The translations under genes were made by a program, and so were the position numbers. This document shows, in pieces, positions 1-10,719 of a stretch of DNA of 64,000 nt (position 1 is its first letter; every line of letters begins with the position of its first letter). The notes beneath the pieces are model-generated. The model ran no database searches. It was given only the letters and a program-made list of their open reading frames with translations, and had not been told where the DNA came from. The stretch is from an uncultured Clostridia bacterium (GTDB lineage: Bacteria; Bacillota; Clostridia; Christensenellales; Borkfalkiaceae): the NCBI GenBank assembly GCA_947053655.1, contig CAMRTO010000004.1, forward strand, positions 1-64,000, given 5' to 3'.

Positions 1-606
<606 letters not shown>

Positions 607-619
607 GAGAAAATTAGTA

Positions 620-1624
620 ATGACACAAAAGAAATATCAAGTATTTATAAGTTCGACATATACAGATTTGGTAGAAGAACGCAAAAAAGTACAGGAAATT
701 TTATTAATGGCTGATTGTATTCCTGCGGGGATGGAAGCTTTTGTTGCCGCTAATGACGAGCAGTTTGAAGTTATTAAAAAAGTTATTGATTTGTGTGATT
801 ATTATGTTCTAATTATAGGCAAACGTTATGGAAGCATAAATCAATCTACCGGGTTAAGTTATACGGAAATGGAATATGATTATGCCGTATCGCAAGGAAT
901 TCCAGTGTTGGTTTTTGCGATTGACGATAGCGTAAAATTATCGCAGGATAAAAAAGAGAACAATGAAGATATAAAATATAAGTTAAATGCTTTTAAAACG
1001 AAAGCAATGAAAAACCGTTTGGCAAGTATGTGGAAAACTCAAAGTGATTTAGCGGGTGAAGTGGCTGTTTCAATTATGAAAGCAAAACAGGAAATTGTTA
1101 GACCGGGATGGATACGGGGTGGTGATTTTGATCCGGAAAAAGATTTAAAAAAGATAAATACATTACAAGAGAATAATAAACAGCTTTTAGATAAAAATGC
1201 CGAATTGCAACATTTAGTAGATGAATTTTATAAATTTGACGAAGACTTAGAGTATGATGAAAATGAATTGGAAGTCGAATATGTTGATGTAATGGGCGGC
1301 GATCATATTAAGAAAATTTTAATAAAAGATATTTTTGCCTATGTTTCGTTGTTTTTGCCGTTTGAACCTTTTTTTGAAGAAGAATTAATGGATTTAATTC
1401 GGGAAGCAGTATCCGGTAATAAAAATTCTTATTTTACTGATGCAGTATTTTGTAAAAGAATATGTGTTCAATTTGTTTCTTTAAATCTATTAGATTGTTA
1501 TCTCGGCAATGGTGGTAGAAAAGTTTTATATAAACTTTCAAGAAAAGGAATAAAATTCAGGGAAACTCTTAATACATTTAAAAAACGGCTGAATTGCATT
1601 AAAGAGAACGAGGAAAACAAATGA
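620..1624 (+). CDS. DUF4062 domain protein (defence-island type)
   Basis: N-terminus KYQVFISSTYTDLVEERKKVQEILL...LCDYYVLIIGKRYGSI...SYTEMEYDYA resembles DUF4062; stop overlaps hsdR start. Confidence 0.82.
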   Translation: MTQKKYQVFISSTYTDLVEERKKVQEILLMADCIPAGMEAFVAANDEQFEVIKKVIDLCDYYVLIIGKRYGSINQSTGLSYTEMEYDYAVSQGIPVLVFAIDDSVKLSQDKKENNEDIKYKLNAFKTKAMKNRLASMWKTQSDLAGEVAVSIMKAKQEIVRPGWIRGGDFDPEKDLKKINTLQENNKQLLDKNAELQHLVDEFYKFDEDLEYDENELEVEYVDVMGGDHIKKILIKDIFAYVSLFLPFEPFFEEELMDLIREAVSGNKNSYFTDAVFCKRICVQFVSLNLLDCYLGNGGRKVLYKLSRKGIKFRETLNTFKKRLNCIKENEENK

Positions 1625-4600
1625 GTTATTTTAATATCGTAGTACAGAGCAGCGAATGTACAGTTGTTTCCGAATATAAGCCCGAAAGTAAGCGTTCGGA
1701 AGCTTATCAAAGTGAAGCCGATCTTGAAAGAGAATTTATAAAATTGCTCGGCGAGATGAGCTATGAATATCTTCCCATACATAACGAAAAAGAGCTTATT
1801 TTAAACTTACGTAAAAAGCTGGAAGAGCTGAACAATTACGTGTTTACCGATAGCGAGTGGAAGCAGTTCATTTCAAATTGTATCGCAGGGCAGAACGACG
1901 GTATCGAAGAAAAGACAAGACGTATTCAGGAAGACTACGTTCAGATTTTGCATCGCGATAACGGCGAAACAAAGAATATTTTATTGATAGATAAAAAGGA
2001 TATCCACAACAACAAGTTGCAAGTTATTAATCAGTATGAAGAAGAAAACGGCAATTATAAAAACCGCTACGACGTAACGATTTTAGTAAATGGTTTGCCT
2101 CTCGTGCATATTGAATTAAAACGCAGGGGCGTTGCTATCCGTGAGGCGTTTAATCAAATTAATCGCTATCAGCGTGATTCGTTCTGGGCGGCGTCTGGTT
2201 TGTTTGAGTACGTTCAGATATTCGTGATATCCAATGGTACGCATACGAAGTATTATTCTAATACCACACGCTGGAATCATATTAAAGAAAACAACTCATC
2301 AAGCAAAAAGGGGAAGACGAGCAACAGCTTTGAATTTACCTCCTTTTGGGCGGACGGCAATAACAAGATAATTCCGGACTTGGTTGACTTTACAAAAACG
2401 TTTTTTGTAAAACACGTTCTGTTGAATATTTTAACAAAGTACTGCGTTTTCACTTCGGAAAATATGTTGCTTGTAATGCGACCTTATCAGATTGTCGCAA
2501 CTGAGCGAATTATCAACCGAATTGAAGTTGCTAACAATTATAAAAAATACGGTTCTATTGCGGGCGGCGGTTATATTTGGCATACGACGGGAAGCGGTAA
2601 AACTTTAACTTCTTTCAAAACGGCGCAACTTGCCACAAAACTCGCTTATATCGATAAGGTTCTTTTTGTTGTGGATAGAAAGGACTTGGACTATCAGACG
2701 ATGAGAGAGTACGACCGTTTTGAAAAAGGAGCGGCGAACAGCAATATTTCCACGGCAATCTTAAAAAGGCAGCTTGAAGATAATAAATCGAAAATTATTA
2801 TAACCACGATACAAAAGTTAAGTACGTTTGTTAAAAAGAACGCAGGTCACTCCGTTGCGGACAAGCGTATCGTAATCATTTTTGACGAGTGCCACCGCAG
2901 TCAATTCGGCGATATGCACACGGATATTACGCGGTTTTTCAAGAGATATCATTTATTCGGATTTACGGGAACGCCGATATTTGCCGTCAATGCGGGAGTT
3001 TCGAAAAATCCTAAGTTACGTACAACGGAGCAGGCTTTTGGCGATAAATTACATACATATACGATTGTAGATGCAATTAACGATAAAAACGTCTTGCCGT
3101 TCCATGTTGAGTATCATAAGACTTTGAGCATAGAGCCTGATATAGACGATAAGGATGTCTGGGACATTGACAGAGAAAAAGCATTCATGAAACCCGAAAG
3201 GATTTCGGGTATAGTGCAGTATATTCTTGACCATTTTGACCAAAAGACTAAGCGTAATGAGAGAGCGTATCAGTTCCGTCAACTTGTAAATATTGAGCAA
3301 ATTGCCAAAGCGAAAAACGGAACGGACACCCAAGAGCTTAAAAACAAAATTTATCTCAAAGGGTTTAACTCTATCTTTGCAGTTTCTTCAATCGAGGCGG
3401 CAAAGGCGTACTATACAGAATTTCAAAAGCAAATGAAGGCGCATCCCGAAAAGGCGATAAAAATTGCGACTATATACAGCTTTGCTCAAAACGAGGAAGA
3501 AGAGGACGGCTTGCTCGGAGAAGAAAATTCGGACGATACAAACGGACTTGACAGTTCTTCAAGAGATTTTCTGGAAAAAGCTATCAAAGAGTATAACGAG
3601 TATTTTGGAACAAATTACGATACTTCAAGCGAGAAGTTTCCCAACTATTATAAAGACGTTTCGCTACGTATGAAGAACAAGGAAATCGATTTGCTTATCG
3701 TAGTTAACATGTTTTTAACAGGTTTTGACGCAACGACTTTGAACACTCTTTGGGTGGATAAAAACCTTAAAATGCACGGATTGGTTCAGGCATTTTCACG
3801 TACTAATCGTATTTTGAATACGATTAAGACTTACGGTAATATCGTTTGTTTCCGTAATTTACAAAAGCGCACGGACGACGCTATCTCCGTATTTGGCGAT
3901 AAGGAAGCGGGTGGAATTGTCTTGATGCGCGGGTATAACGATTATTACTTTGGTTATACAAACGAAAAGGGCGAACGCAAGCAAGGTTATGTCGATATGA
4001 TTGGGGAGTTGACCGACAAGTTTTCTCTTGATGATGAACGCATAACGGGGGAGAAGAATCAGAAAGATTTTATTGTTCTGTTCGGTGCAATTCTTCGTAT
4101 GCGTAACTTGTTGACATCTTTCGACGAGTTTGCGGGTAATGAAATTCTTTCCGAGCGCGATTTGCAGGATTATCTCGGCAGATATCAGGACTTGCGCGAT
4201 GAGTGGAAGGCTCGTCGTGAAAACGGCGAAAAGGAAGATATAACCGACGATATTGTATTTGAAATCGAGCTTATTAAGCAGATTGAAATCAATATCGATT
4301 ACATATTATTGCTTGTACAGAAGTATCACGATACGCATTGTCAAGATAAAGAGGTTCTTATTACTATTCAAAAAGCCATTGATGCGAGTCCCGAACTTCG
4401 TAGTAAAAAGGCGTTAATCGAAAATTTTATCGACGGAGTAAACGATGTTTCGGACGTAATGATTGAGTGGCGCGAATACGTTGCTACGCAGAAAGAAAAG
4501 CAACTGACGGATATTATTACACAGGAAAATTTGAAACCCGACGAAACGAGGAAGTTTATAGATAATTCTTTCCGCGACGGGCAGATTAAGACAACTGGAA

Positions 4601-4722
4601 CGGATATCGATAAAATTATGCCGCCGATTTCAAGGTTTGGCGGTGTAGACAGAACCAAGAAAAAGCAATCGATTATTGAAAAATTGAAAGCCTTTTTTGA
4701 AAGATTCTTCGGAATTGGTTAA
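1621..4722 (+). CDS. hsdR: Type I restriction enzyme R subunit
   Basis: Nuclease-like IELKRRG, Walker A HTTGSGKT, DECHRSQ, GFTGTPIF, AFSRTNRI motifs. Confidence 0.96.
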   Translation: MSYFNIVVQSSECTVVSEYKPESKRSEAYQSEADLEREFIKLLGEMSYEYLPIHNEKELILNLRKKLEELNNYVFTDSEWKQFISNCIAGQNDGIEEKTRRIQEDYVQILHRDNGETKNILLIDKKDIHNNKLQVINQYEEENGNYKNRYDVTILVNGLPLVHIELKRRGVAIREAFNQINRYQRDSFWAASGLFEYVQIFVISNGTHTKYYSNTTRWNHIKENNSSSKKGKTSNSFEFTSFWADGNNKIIPDLVDFTKTFFVKHVLLNILTKYCVFTSENMLLVMRPYQIVATERIINRIEVANNYKKYGSIAGGGYIWHTTGSGKTLTSFKTAQLATKLAYIDKVLFVVDRKDLDYQTMREYDRFEKGAANSNISTAILKRQLEDNKSKIIITTIQKLSTFVKKNAGHSVADKRIVIIFDECHRSQFGDMHTDITRFFKRYHLFGFTGTPIFAVNAGVSKNPKLRTTEQAFGDKLHTYTIVDAINDKNVLPFHVEYHKTLSIEPDIDDKDVWDIDREKAFMKPERISGIVQYILDHFDQKTKRNERAYQFRQLVNIEQIAKAKNGTDTQELKNKIYLKGFNSIFAVSSIEAAKAYYTEFQKQMKAHPEKAIKIATIYSFAQNEEEEDGLLGEENSDDTNGLDSSSRDFLEKAIKEYNEYFGTNYDTSSEKFPNYYKDVSLRMKNKEIDLLIVVNMFLTGFDATTLNTLWVDKNLKMHGLVQAFSRTNRILNTIKTYGNIVCFRNLQKRTDDAISVFGDKEAGGIVLMRGYNDYYFGYTNEKGERKQGYVDMIGELTDKFSLDDERITGEKNQKDFIVLFGAILRMRNLLTSFDEFAGNEILSERDLQDYLGRYQDLRDEWKARRENGEKEDITDDIVFEIELIKQIEINIDYILLLVQKYHDTHCQDKEVLITIQKAIDASPELRSKKALIENFIDGVNDVSDVMIEWREYVATQKEKQLTDIITQENLKPDETRKFIDNSFRDGQIKTTGTDIDKIMPPISRFGGVDRTKKKQSIIEKLKAFFERFFGIG

Positions 4723-4749
4723 AATTATAAGTATGCAAAATAGATTAGT

Positions 4750-5604
4750 ATGATAAAGACATCGATTAGATTTTTTGAAGATATTCCGGTTAGAGCCGTT
4801 TGGGATGATGATACTTCCAAATGGTGGTTTTGTGCTATGGATATTGCCGAAGTCTTAACGAAAAGTAGTAATCCACGTGTTTATTGGGCAACAATGAAAC
4901 GCCGAAATACTCAGTTGATTGCAATTTGCAAACAACTGAAATTAAAGGCAAATGACGGTAAGTCTTACCTTACCGATGTTGTGGATGAAAACGGAGTTAC
5001 TCTGATTACTGCGCTCATCCCTGCAAAGAATAAAGATAATTTTTCCAGATGGGTAAAAGGTATCGGAAGTACCATAGATGAAAAGAGCAAACAGAAAGCA
5101 TACGAGCTGTTTGAAAGCGGTTTGATTGATGAAATCGAAGTAGGGACTACGAAAGGTTTACAACAAATTCACGGATATATTTTCGGCGGTCTGTACGATT
5201 TTGCAGGAAAAATTCGCGGTTGCAATATTGCCAAAGGCGGCTTTGCATTTGCTTCGTCAATGTATCTGAAAGAAAATCTTGCGCTCATTGATAAGATGCC
5301 GGAAGATACGATTGAGAACATCGTAAAGAAGTACGTTGAAATGAACGTTGCTCATCCGTTTATGGAAGGCAACGGCAGAAGTACGAGAATCTGGCTTGAC
5401 TTAATTCTTAAAAAGAATTTGCGCAAATGCGTGGATTGGAGCAAGATAGACAAGCGGGCATATCTTTCCGCTATGCAGAAAAGTCCCGTTTATTCAAGCG
5501 AAATTTTTGCACTCATTAGCGGGGCATTGACAGACGAAATAAACGACCGTGAAATGTTTATGAAGGGAATTGATTATTCTTACTATTATGAAGCTGAAGG
5601 TTAA
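4750..5604 (+). CDS. Fic domain protein with Bro-N/RhuM-like N-terminus
   Basis: [12 protein letters not shown] Fic motif; N-terminal [28 protein letters not shown] Bro-N-like. Confidence 0.9.
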   Translation: MIKTSIRFFEDIPVRAVWDDDTSKWWFCAMDIAEVLTKSSNPRVYWATMKRRNTQLIAICKQLKLKANDGKSYLTDVVDENGVTLITALIPAKNKDNFSRWVKGIGSTIDEKSKQKAYELFESGLIDEIEVGTTKGLQQIHGYIFGGLYDFAGKIRGCNIAKGGFAFASSMYLKENLALIDKMPEDTIENIVKKYVEMNVAHPFMEGNGRSTRIWLDLILKKNLRKCVDWSKIDKRAYLSAMQKSPVYSSEIFALISGALTDEINDREMFMKGIDYSYYYEAEG

Positions 5605-5637
5605 TGAAGGGCTAAGTGATTTGGGAGGTTAAATCAA

Positions 5638-6297
5638 ATGTTTAATAAAGAGTTATTTGAAAAAATTTGCGACGTGAGTTGCGATTGGGGTGAATTGGAA
5701 AAGTTTGTAATCAATATCGATAAAAAAGAATTTGATTTGAGTAATGCCTTAGAGAAATATTACAAAGTGGAGAGAATTATCTGTGCGATAGAAAAATATC
5801 AGTCAAAAAAAATCGACGCAAAATTTCTTGCATATTGGTCAAATGCTTATGATTGGATTATAAATAGCGGTTTCAAAATAGAAAATAACGATAAAAGCAT
5901 TTCATTAAAGGAGTTTTTAATTTTTGAAATAAGCGACTGGCTGGACAGCCTTTCCTTTTTTGATGATAGTGATGATTGGTATAATCTTGAAGAATATAAA
6001 ACTACATTTAGAGTTTTAGATTCCGTATTGCAGGATATAGACAATTGCGAAGCAATATTTGCCGTTGATGCGGACGAAGAAGACGAAGATTATGATTACT
6101 ATGCGCATGATGTGGTGGTTTTGATAAAGAATGTTAATGCAAAATACTTCATCAAAGTGTATACCGATTGTATTTATCCCGACGATAATGTGCTTTTCTC
6201 AAAAGTATCGCTTACAGAATTAGAAAATCAAGCAACTCAATTGCAAAAGCAAGGTTATAGAGAGTTACAGTATTGTGCTTGGGAAGATAAGGATTGA
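5638..6297 (+). CDS. Hypothetical acidic protein
   Basis: 219 aa ORF with upstream GGGAGG; no family recognised. Confidence 0.65.
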   Translation: MFNKELFEKICDVSCDWGELEKFVINIDKKEFDLSNALEKYYKVERIICAIEKYQSKKIDAKFLAYWSNAYDWIINSGFKIENNDKSISLKEFLIFEISDWLDSLSFFDDSDDWYNLEEYKTTFRVLDSVLQDIDNCEAIFAVDADEEDEDYDYYAHDVVVLIKNVNAKYFIKVYTDCIYPDDNVLFSKVSLTELENQATQLQKQGYRELQYCAWEDKD

Positions 6298-6328
6298 TTA
6301 TTCGTATTATTACGAAACGGAAGATTGA
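6293..6328 (+). pseudogene. Duplicated 3' tail of the fic gene ([11 protein letters not shown])
   Basis: Matches [11 protein letters not shown] at the end of the Fic ORF in protein and nucleotide sequence. Confidence 0.75.
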
Positions 6329-6642
6329 GGTTAACAGAGGATATACATACTTTCAGCGATACGGGCAAGCAACTTATATATTGGGACTCCGTGTGAAAGG
6401 TATGGTGCAGGTTTAACCTTAGATATGCTCTATGATACGGAAAACAAAGCGGGATTCAGAGATTGGGATTGGGAAGACATAAGTTTAAAAGAGACGGTGC
6501 TTGGTATTATTAGGATGGTTTAGACGGTTACAAAATAGACCATCTACGGACGACTTTCACACTCTCAAAGAGATCTCGGATAACTCCGGCTGCACTCATT
6601 GTCATACAAAACTATACGACAATAAAAGCCTTTCACGGCTCA

Positions 6643-6896
6643 CGTCGTAAGCGAAGCTTCGGTACGACGCGGCAAACTTGCGTTTTATGCCACTCGCTTA
6701 AAAGCGGTGGCAACTTTGCGCCGTTGCCGTTCCTCTTCCCAAAAAGTTCTTCGATACTTTTCGGGAGCCCTAAGAGCGTACACCTAAAAAACCTACGCTC
6801 TATCAGTAAGCTAAGGCACAGGCGAACTGTTCGCCCAAAACCTTCCGCATTCTATGCGCTTTCGCTCATCGCGGAACTTCTACCCCAAAAGGGGAC
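6643..6896. other. Hairpin-rich intergenic region
   Basis: Consecutive stems including GCCACtCGCTTaaAAGCGGTGGC, AGAGCGTA/TACGCTCT, GGCGAActgTTCGCC, TTCCGC/GCGGAA, CCCCaaaaGGGG. Confidence 0.5.
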
Positions 6897-7103
6897 ACCG
6901 TTACAAATTATATTGTGGCAGTGTGCATTATATCGCAAACTTTTGTTCGTTGAAAGACTTCCACCGCCCATAAACGGACATTGAAAAAAGTTTTTATAGA
7001 AAGTTTTGTCGAGAGCGAATAGTGATTATTATATCAAGAAACACATAACAGCCGTGAGAAGTCCCACGGCTGTTAATTACGTATAAACTAAGATTAAAGC
7101 ATT

Positions 7104-9161
7104 TTACTTTAACGTAGGCAATTTGCCTTCTTCCGTAATCCAATAGTATTCATCGGTAATTTTAAGTGATTGTTTTTGCCATTCAACCGTCAGCATCTCG
7201 GTTTCCTCAACCGGCCGTGCTCCGTCGCCGCTTACGGTTTGTTCGCCTTCAACGGAATCGGTAACGCCGGACTTATAATAATAATCGACACCGTCGGCGG
7301 CAAAACCCGTCTCGTCTGCGCACACAGCATTCAACTTGAACGTTCCGCCCGCGTTTGCGGTTGCCGCATTCGTAACGCTTATAGAGCCGGCAAACAGACA
7401 GCGGTTCAGCGATTGTTTGACAAAGTCGGTTTCATTATGCGCTTTTGCACATATTCCGCCGAGATAAATCGTAGCGCCGGCATTCGTGTAAAGCTCGGTA
7501 TCTATATCGAAATCAATAGTGGAATAGCAAGTCGAAATAGAACCCGTGATTTCGGGTGCAATGCCGCCTATATGCGAAGTGCCTAAACTTTCGCCTTCCG
7601 CAAGAAAATACAAACGTACTTTACCCGTCGTGTAGCAATTCGATATCTCCGCCGTAGGACCGAACTTAGCGCCGTATTGGCTTGTCGAGCCAAATCCGCC
7701 CACAATGCCGCCGACGTTTGCTTCGGATGCGTATGCCTGCGTTAAGTTCAAATTGGCGCTGCAACGCATAATCGTCGCAAACTCGTTATGCGTAAATTTA
7801 TCATAAGGCAAAACATATCCGGCAAGTCCGCCTAAATGCACTTTCAGATGCTCGCCCAGCTTTGCTTTTACATTGGGAAGGGTGACTTTTATATCCGCGC
7901 GGCAACCCGTCATACCGTACGTTTCGCCGGCATTCTCCTGTACTAAACGGGCGCAAATTCCTCCGACGGCAATAGATGACTGCGCAACGGTCTCAGCCGC
8001 ATTCACCTCTATCATGCCGCTGACGGTTACGTTTTCGGCAGAATGCAAGTCAAAAGCAAGTATTGCGGGATTTGTGGAAGAATCATTATTTGTTTTACCG
8101 AGAGTCGAAACAAATACCGCATTTTCCACAGTCAAATTTTTCGCGGCTTTTACGGAACGAAACAGCGGCGTTTTCTGTTTAAGATTTGTAATCTTATGTC
8201 CGCGCCCGTCTATTGTAATTTCGCCCAGCATGCCGTATTCCCAAATTTCATTATCAAACGCGATATCGCCCGTCAATACAAAAAAGCTTCCGTTCACATT
8301 GAAATCTTTCAACGCCTTGAACTGTTCGAGCGTGCCGATGATATACGGCGATTCCTCCGTACCGTAGCCGCCGGCAAAATCGGTCGCTCTGACAGATATG
8401 CGGAGACGTCCGCTTTCGGTGTGCGTTTCCGTTTCGGAATAGCGAATCAAAACGTCATGCAATCCGACTTTGGAATACGTGTGCGTAATTTGTTTATCGG
8501 TCGAATATGTTTTACCGCCGTCCAAACTCAGTTCGATACCGTCGCTTAACGTAAATACGGCTGTTCTGCCTGTCATTTCATAAGCAATCGAGTCTTTGGT
8601 CGGAAAGTCTTTGCGTACGGTCTTTTTCAGCGTTACGGAAACCGAGAACGCATCGCTTGCCGCAAAATTTCCATTTTCGCCCATTCTCGCATACAGCGTA
8701 TGCGTGGATGCGGGGGTTAAATCGGTATAATAAATATAATCTCGTGTGACTTGATTCCGTTTTTTCCACTCACCGTCGTCCAAACGGTATTCGGTATCCC
8801 ATGACGTGGTTTTATCCGTGCCGTAATAAGCGTCTTCAACCGTAATTTTCGTATCTGTGTACGAATACTCGATTTCCACGGGCGCGTCTTGCTTTTCAGG
8901 CAATCCGCCGCGTTCGCATATGTCGCAGTATCCGTCGCTGTTCGCGTCGACGTGTTTTGCCTTATCCTTTTCGGGCGTGTCGCAATCGCCGCCCCCGAGA
9001 CAGGTGTGCCAGTGATAGGTCTCGTCGTTCGCCCACGAAGTGTCATAATCGTGTTCGTGCTTGTTGTTGCCGCCACCGAACATATTACAAGCGGTAAGCC
9101 CGAACGCACAAGCGGTCACACAGACGCCCGATAAAAGAGTTATTAAAAATTTCTTTTTCAT
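7104..9161 (-). CDS. Secreted lipoprotein with His/Cys-rich N-terminal module and GLUG-like repeats
   Basis: MKKKFLITLLSGVCVTACAFGLTAC lipobox; start moved from 9290 to ATG at 9161 with an upstream GGAGG. Confidence 0.82.
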   Translation of the reverse strand: MKKKFLITLLSGVCVTACAFGLTACNMFGGGNNKHEHDYDTSWANDETYHWHTCLGGGDCDTPEKDKAKHVDANSDGYCDICERGGLPEKQDAPVEIEYSYTDTKITVEDAYYGTDKTTSWDTEYRLDDGEWKKRNQVTRDYIYYTDLTPASTHTLYARMGENGNFAASDAFSVSVTLKKTVRKDFPTKDSIAYEMTGRTAVFTLSDGIELSLDGGKTYSTDKQITHTYSKVGLHDVLIRYSETETHTESGRLRISVRATDFAGGYGTEESPYIIGTLEQFKALKDFNVNGSFFVLTGDIAFDNEIWEYGMLGEITIDGRGHKITNLKQKTPLFRSVKAAKNLTVENAVFVSTLGKTNNDSSTNPAILAFDLHSAENVTVSGMIEVNAAETVAQSSIAVGGICARLVQENAGETYGMTGCRADIKVTLPNVKAKLGEHLKVHLGGLAGYVLPYDKFTHNEFATIMRCSANLNLTQAYASEANVGGIVGGFGSTSQYGAKFGPTAEISNCYTTGKVRLYFLAEGESLGTSHIGGIAPEITGSISTCYSTIDFDIDTELYTNAGATIYLGGICAKAHNETDFVKQSLNRCLFAGSISVTNAATANAGGTFKLNAVCADETGFAADGVDYYYKSGVTDSVEGEQTVSGDGARPVEETEMLTVEWQKQSLKITDEYYWITEEGKLPTLK

Positions 9162-9231
9162 AAAAAACCTCCGTAGATGAAAAAGTGCGCTCCAATGTGG
9201 AACGCACTCCAACAGTACACTCCACGATTGT

Positions 9232-9314
9232 TGCGACACAATTCTCGTGCAATGAGATATATGGAAGTACATATTGGCATAGTACTCCATTGCACGATAT
9301 TAAACTGTGTCGCA
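9232..9314. repeat. Long imperfect inverted repeat upstream of lipoprotein
   Basis: TGCGACACA (9232-9240)/TGTGTCGCA (9306-9314); CGTGCAATG (9246-9254)/CATTGCACG (9288-9296); GAAGTAC/GTACT-C inner arms. Confidence 0.8.
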
Positions 9315-9415
9315 TAAATATTTTACCACATTTTCTAATGAATAGCAAGTATTCGATTCAAAATAATACTTCATAAAGAAAAGCCTTTCTATTAACCTAT
9401 GTTCAAAAAGGCGTT

Positions 9416-9559
9416 CTGCGTACGGCGCAAAAACTATTTCTATTACTGCGCTGTATCTTCGATATGATTGCGGAGGACTACAACATTCCCACGCCGATGA
9501 AAAAGGTTGTTGTACCCAACTACCCAAGACAGGCGCAAAAGGTCGACTATATTATATAA
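9416..9559 (+). pseudogene. Remnant of tyrosine integrase core-binding (SAM-like) domain
   Basis: [47 protein letters not shown] resembles the phage integrase N-terminal domain. Confidence 0.5.
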
Positions 9560-9606
9560 TTGCCGTGCGTTTGGTCCCCGCAATGGTCCCCGCAAAGGCA
9601 TAAAAA

Positions 9607-9658
9607 AAGCCCTGTTTCTCGGTCATATCCTGCAAGAAATAACGAAAAACAGGGCTTA
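9607..9658 (-). terminator. Terminator-like hairpin downstream of tRNA-Gln
   Basis: AAGCCCTGTTT ... AAACAGGGCTT with T tract on the minus strand. Confidence 0.55.
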
Positions 9659-9659
9659 A

Positions 9660-9734
9660 TGGCTGGGGTGGCTGGATTTGAACCAACGAATGACGGAGTC
9701 AGAGTCCGTTGCCTTACCGCTTGGCGACACCCCA
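9660..9734 (-). tRNA. tRNA-Gln (CTG)
   Basis: Reverse complement TGGGGTGTCGCCAAGCGGTAAGGCAACGGACTCTGACTCCG...GGTTCAAATCC...ACCCCAGCCA; anticodon loop CTCTGAC. Confidence 0.95.
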
Positions 9735-10008
9735 ATAATTTGTTTGCTTAATTATTATATAAAACAAATCCGAAAATTACAAGCGTTTTTATCGGGTTTT
9801 TTATTTTTTCCTCTGCGCGGATTTTTCAAAAAAATTTTATAATAAACCAGAGTAAAAAAAGACTTGCAAAAAATGGCGCTTTCATGAGGAATCAGATGAC
9901 CGTATTTCACAAGTTTCTCTTTTAAGCGATAACAAAAGCTCACGAACAATTTGTCCGAGAGCTTTCAAACTGCACATATCAAAAACGCCGGATTAATTTT
10001 GTCTTGCT

Positions 10009-10719
10009 TTACAGAATGAATTGTTTAATCCACTCAACGGGATTTTCCCGATACAATCCGCAATGCCCGTAACCTTTCAGTTTAAGGATTTCATACCTTT
10101 TTAACCGTGTCTTGCAAAGGCGGGCAATATCTTTGTTTCCGTAAACAAACGTGATTTTATTCATTTCGCTTTGTTGCAATTTATAAACCTTTGTATTGTA
10201 ACAACTGTCGACAAGGTTGTTCAAGCTTTCCTGCGATACAACGGGGGCAACGGCTTTTTGAAATTCCCCCATACCGTTAAAATGCTTGTTCAGCTCTTTT
10301 GCTATGTCATACCTGTCGGACTTGATTCTCTTTAAGCATTTTGAATAACTTTTCAGAAAATGATTTTTAACAAAATTCGGGAAATTAAATAGCGGTGCGC
10401 TGTCTATAACGGCTTTTTCAATCATTTCGGCATGATTACAAAAAAACTCATAAACAATATTGCCGCCCAAAGAAAATCCCGCAACCGCATAGAGGGATGC
10501 AATATTATTTTCGGATAAAAATTCTTTAATTTGTCTAATCTCGTCTGCCGTCGATACAAACGTCGAATTTTCATAATGTCCCGACAATGTAGGAGTAATA
10601 ACGAAATAGTCGTTTGAAAGAATATGTGTTACAGGCGCAAAAAAGTCCGCGCTTGTAAACAATGTATGAATAAGCAAAACCGCCTTATTGTTTTTGTCGC
10701 CAAACGTCTGAAATTTCAT
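10009..10719 (-). CDS. Alpha/beta hydrolase
   Basis: LLIHTLFTSADFF...GFSLGGNIVYEF nucleophile elbow; GYGHCGLY. Confidence 0.85.
   Translation of the reverse strand: MKFQTFGDKNNKAVLLIHTLFTSADFFAPVTHILSNDYFVITPTLSGHYENSTFVSTADEIRQIKEFLSENNIASLYAVAGFSLGGNIVYEFFCNHAEMIEKAVIDSAPLFNFPNFVKNHFLKSYSKCLKRIKSDRYDIAKELNKHFNGMGEFQKAVAPVVSQESLNNLVDSCYNTKVYKLQQSEMNKITFVYGNKDIARLCKTRLKRYEILKLKGYGHCGLYRENPVEWIKQFIL

Noticed and set aside
6724-6984. 86-aa plus-strand ORF
   Set aside because: Lies in the hairpin-rich region; composition looks like spurious translation of structured DNA
9560-9751. 63-aa ORF containing [19 protein letters not shown]
   Set aside because: Translation through tRNA-Gln; not a protein gene
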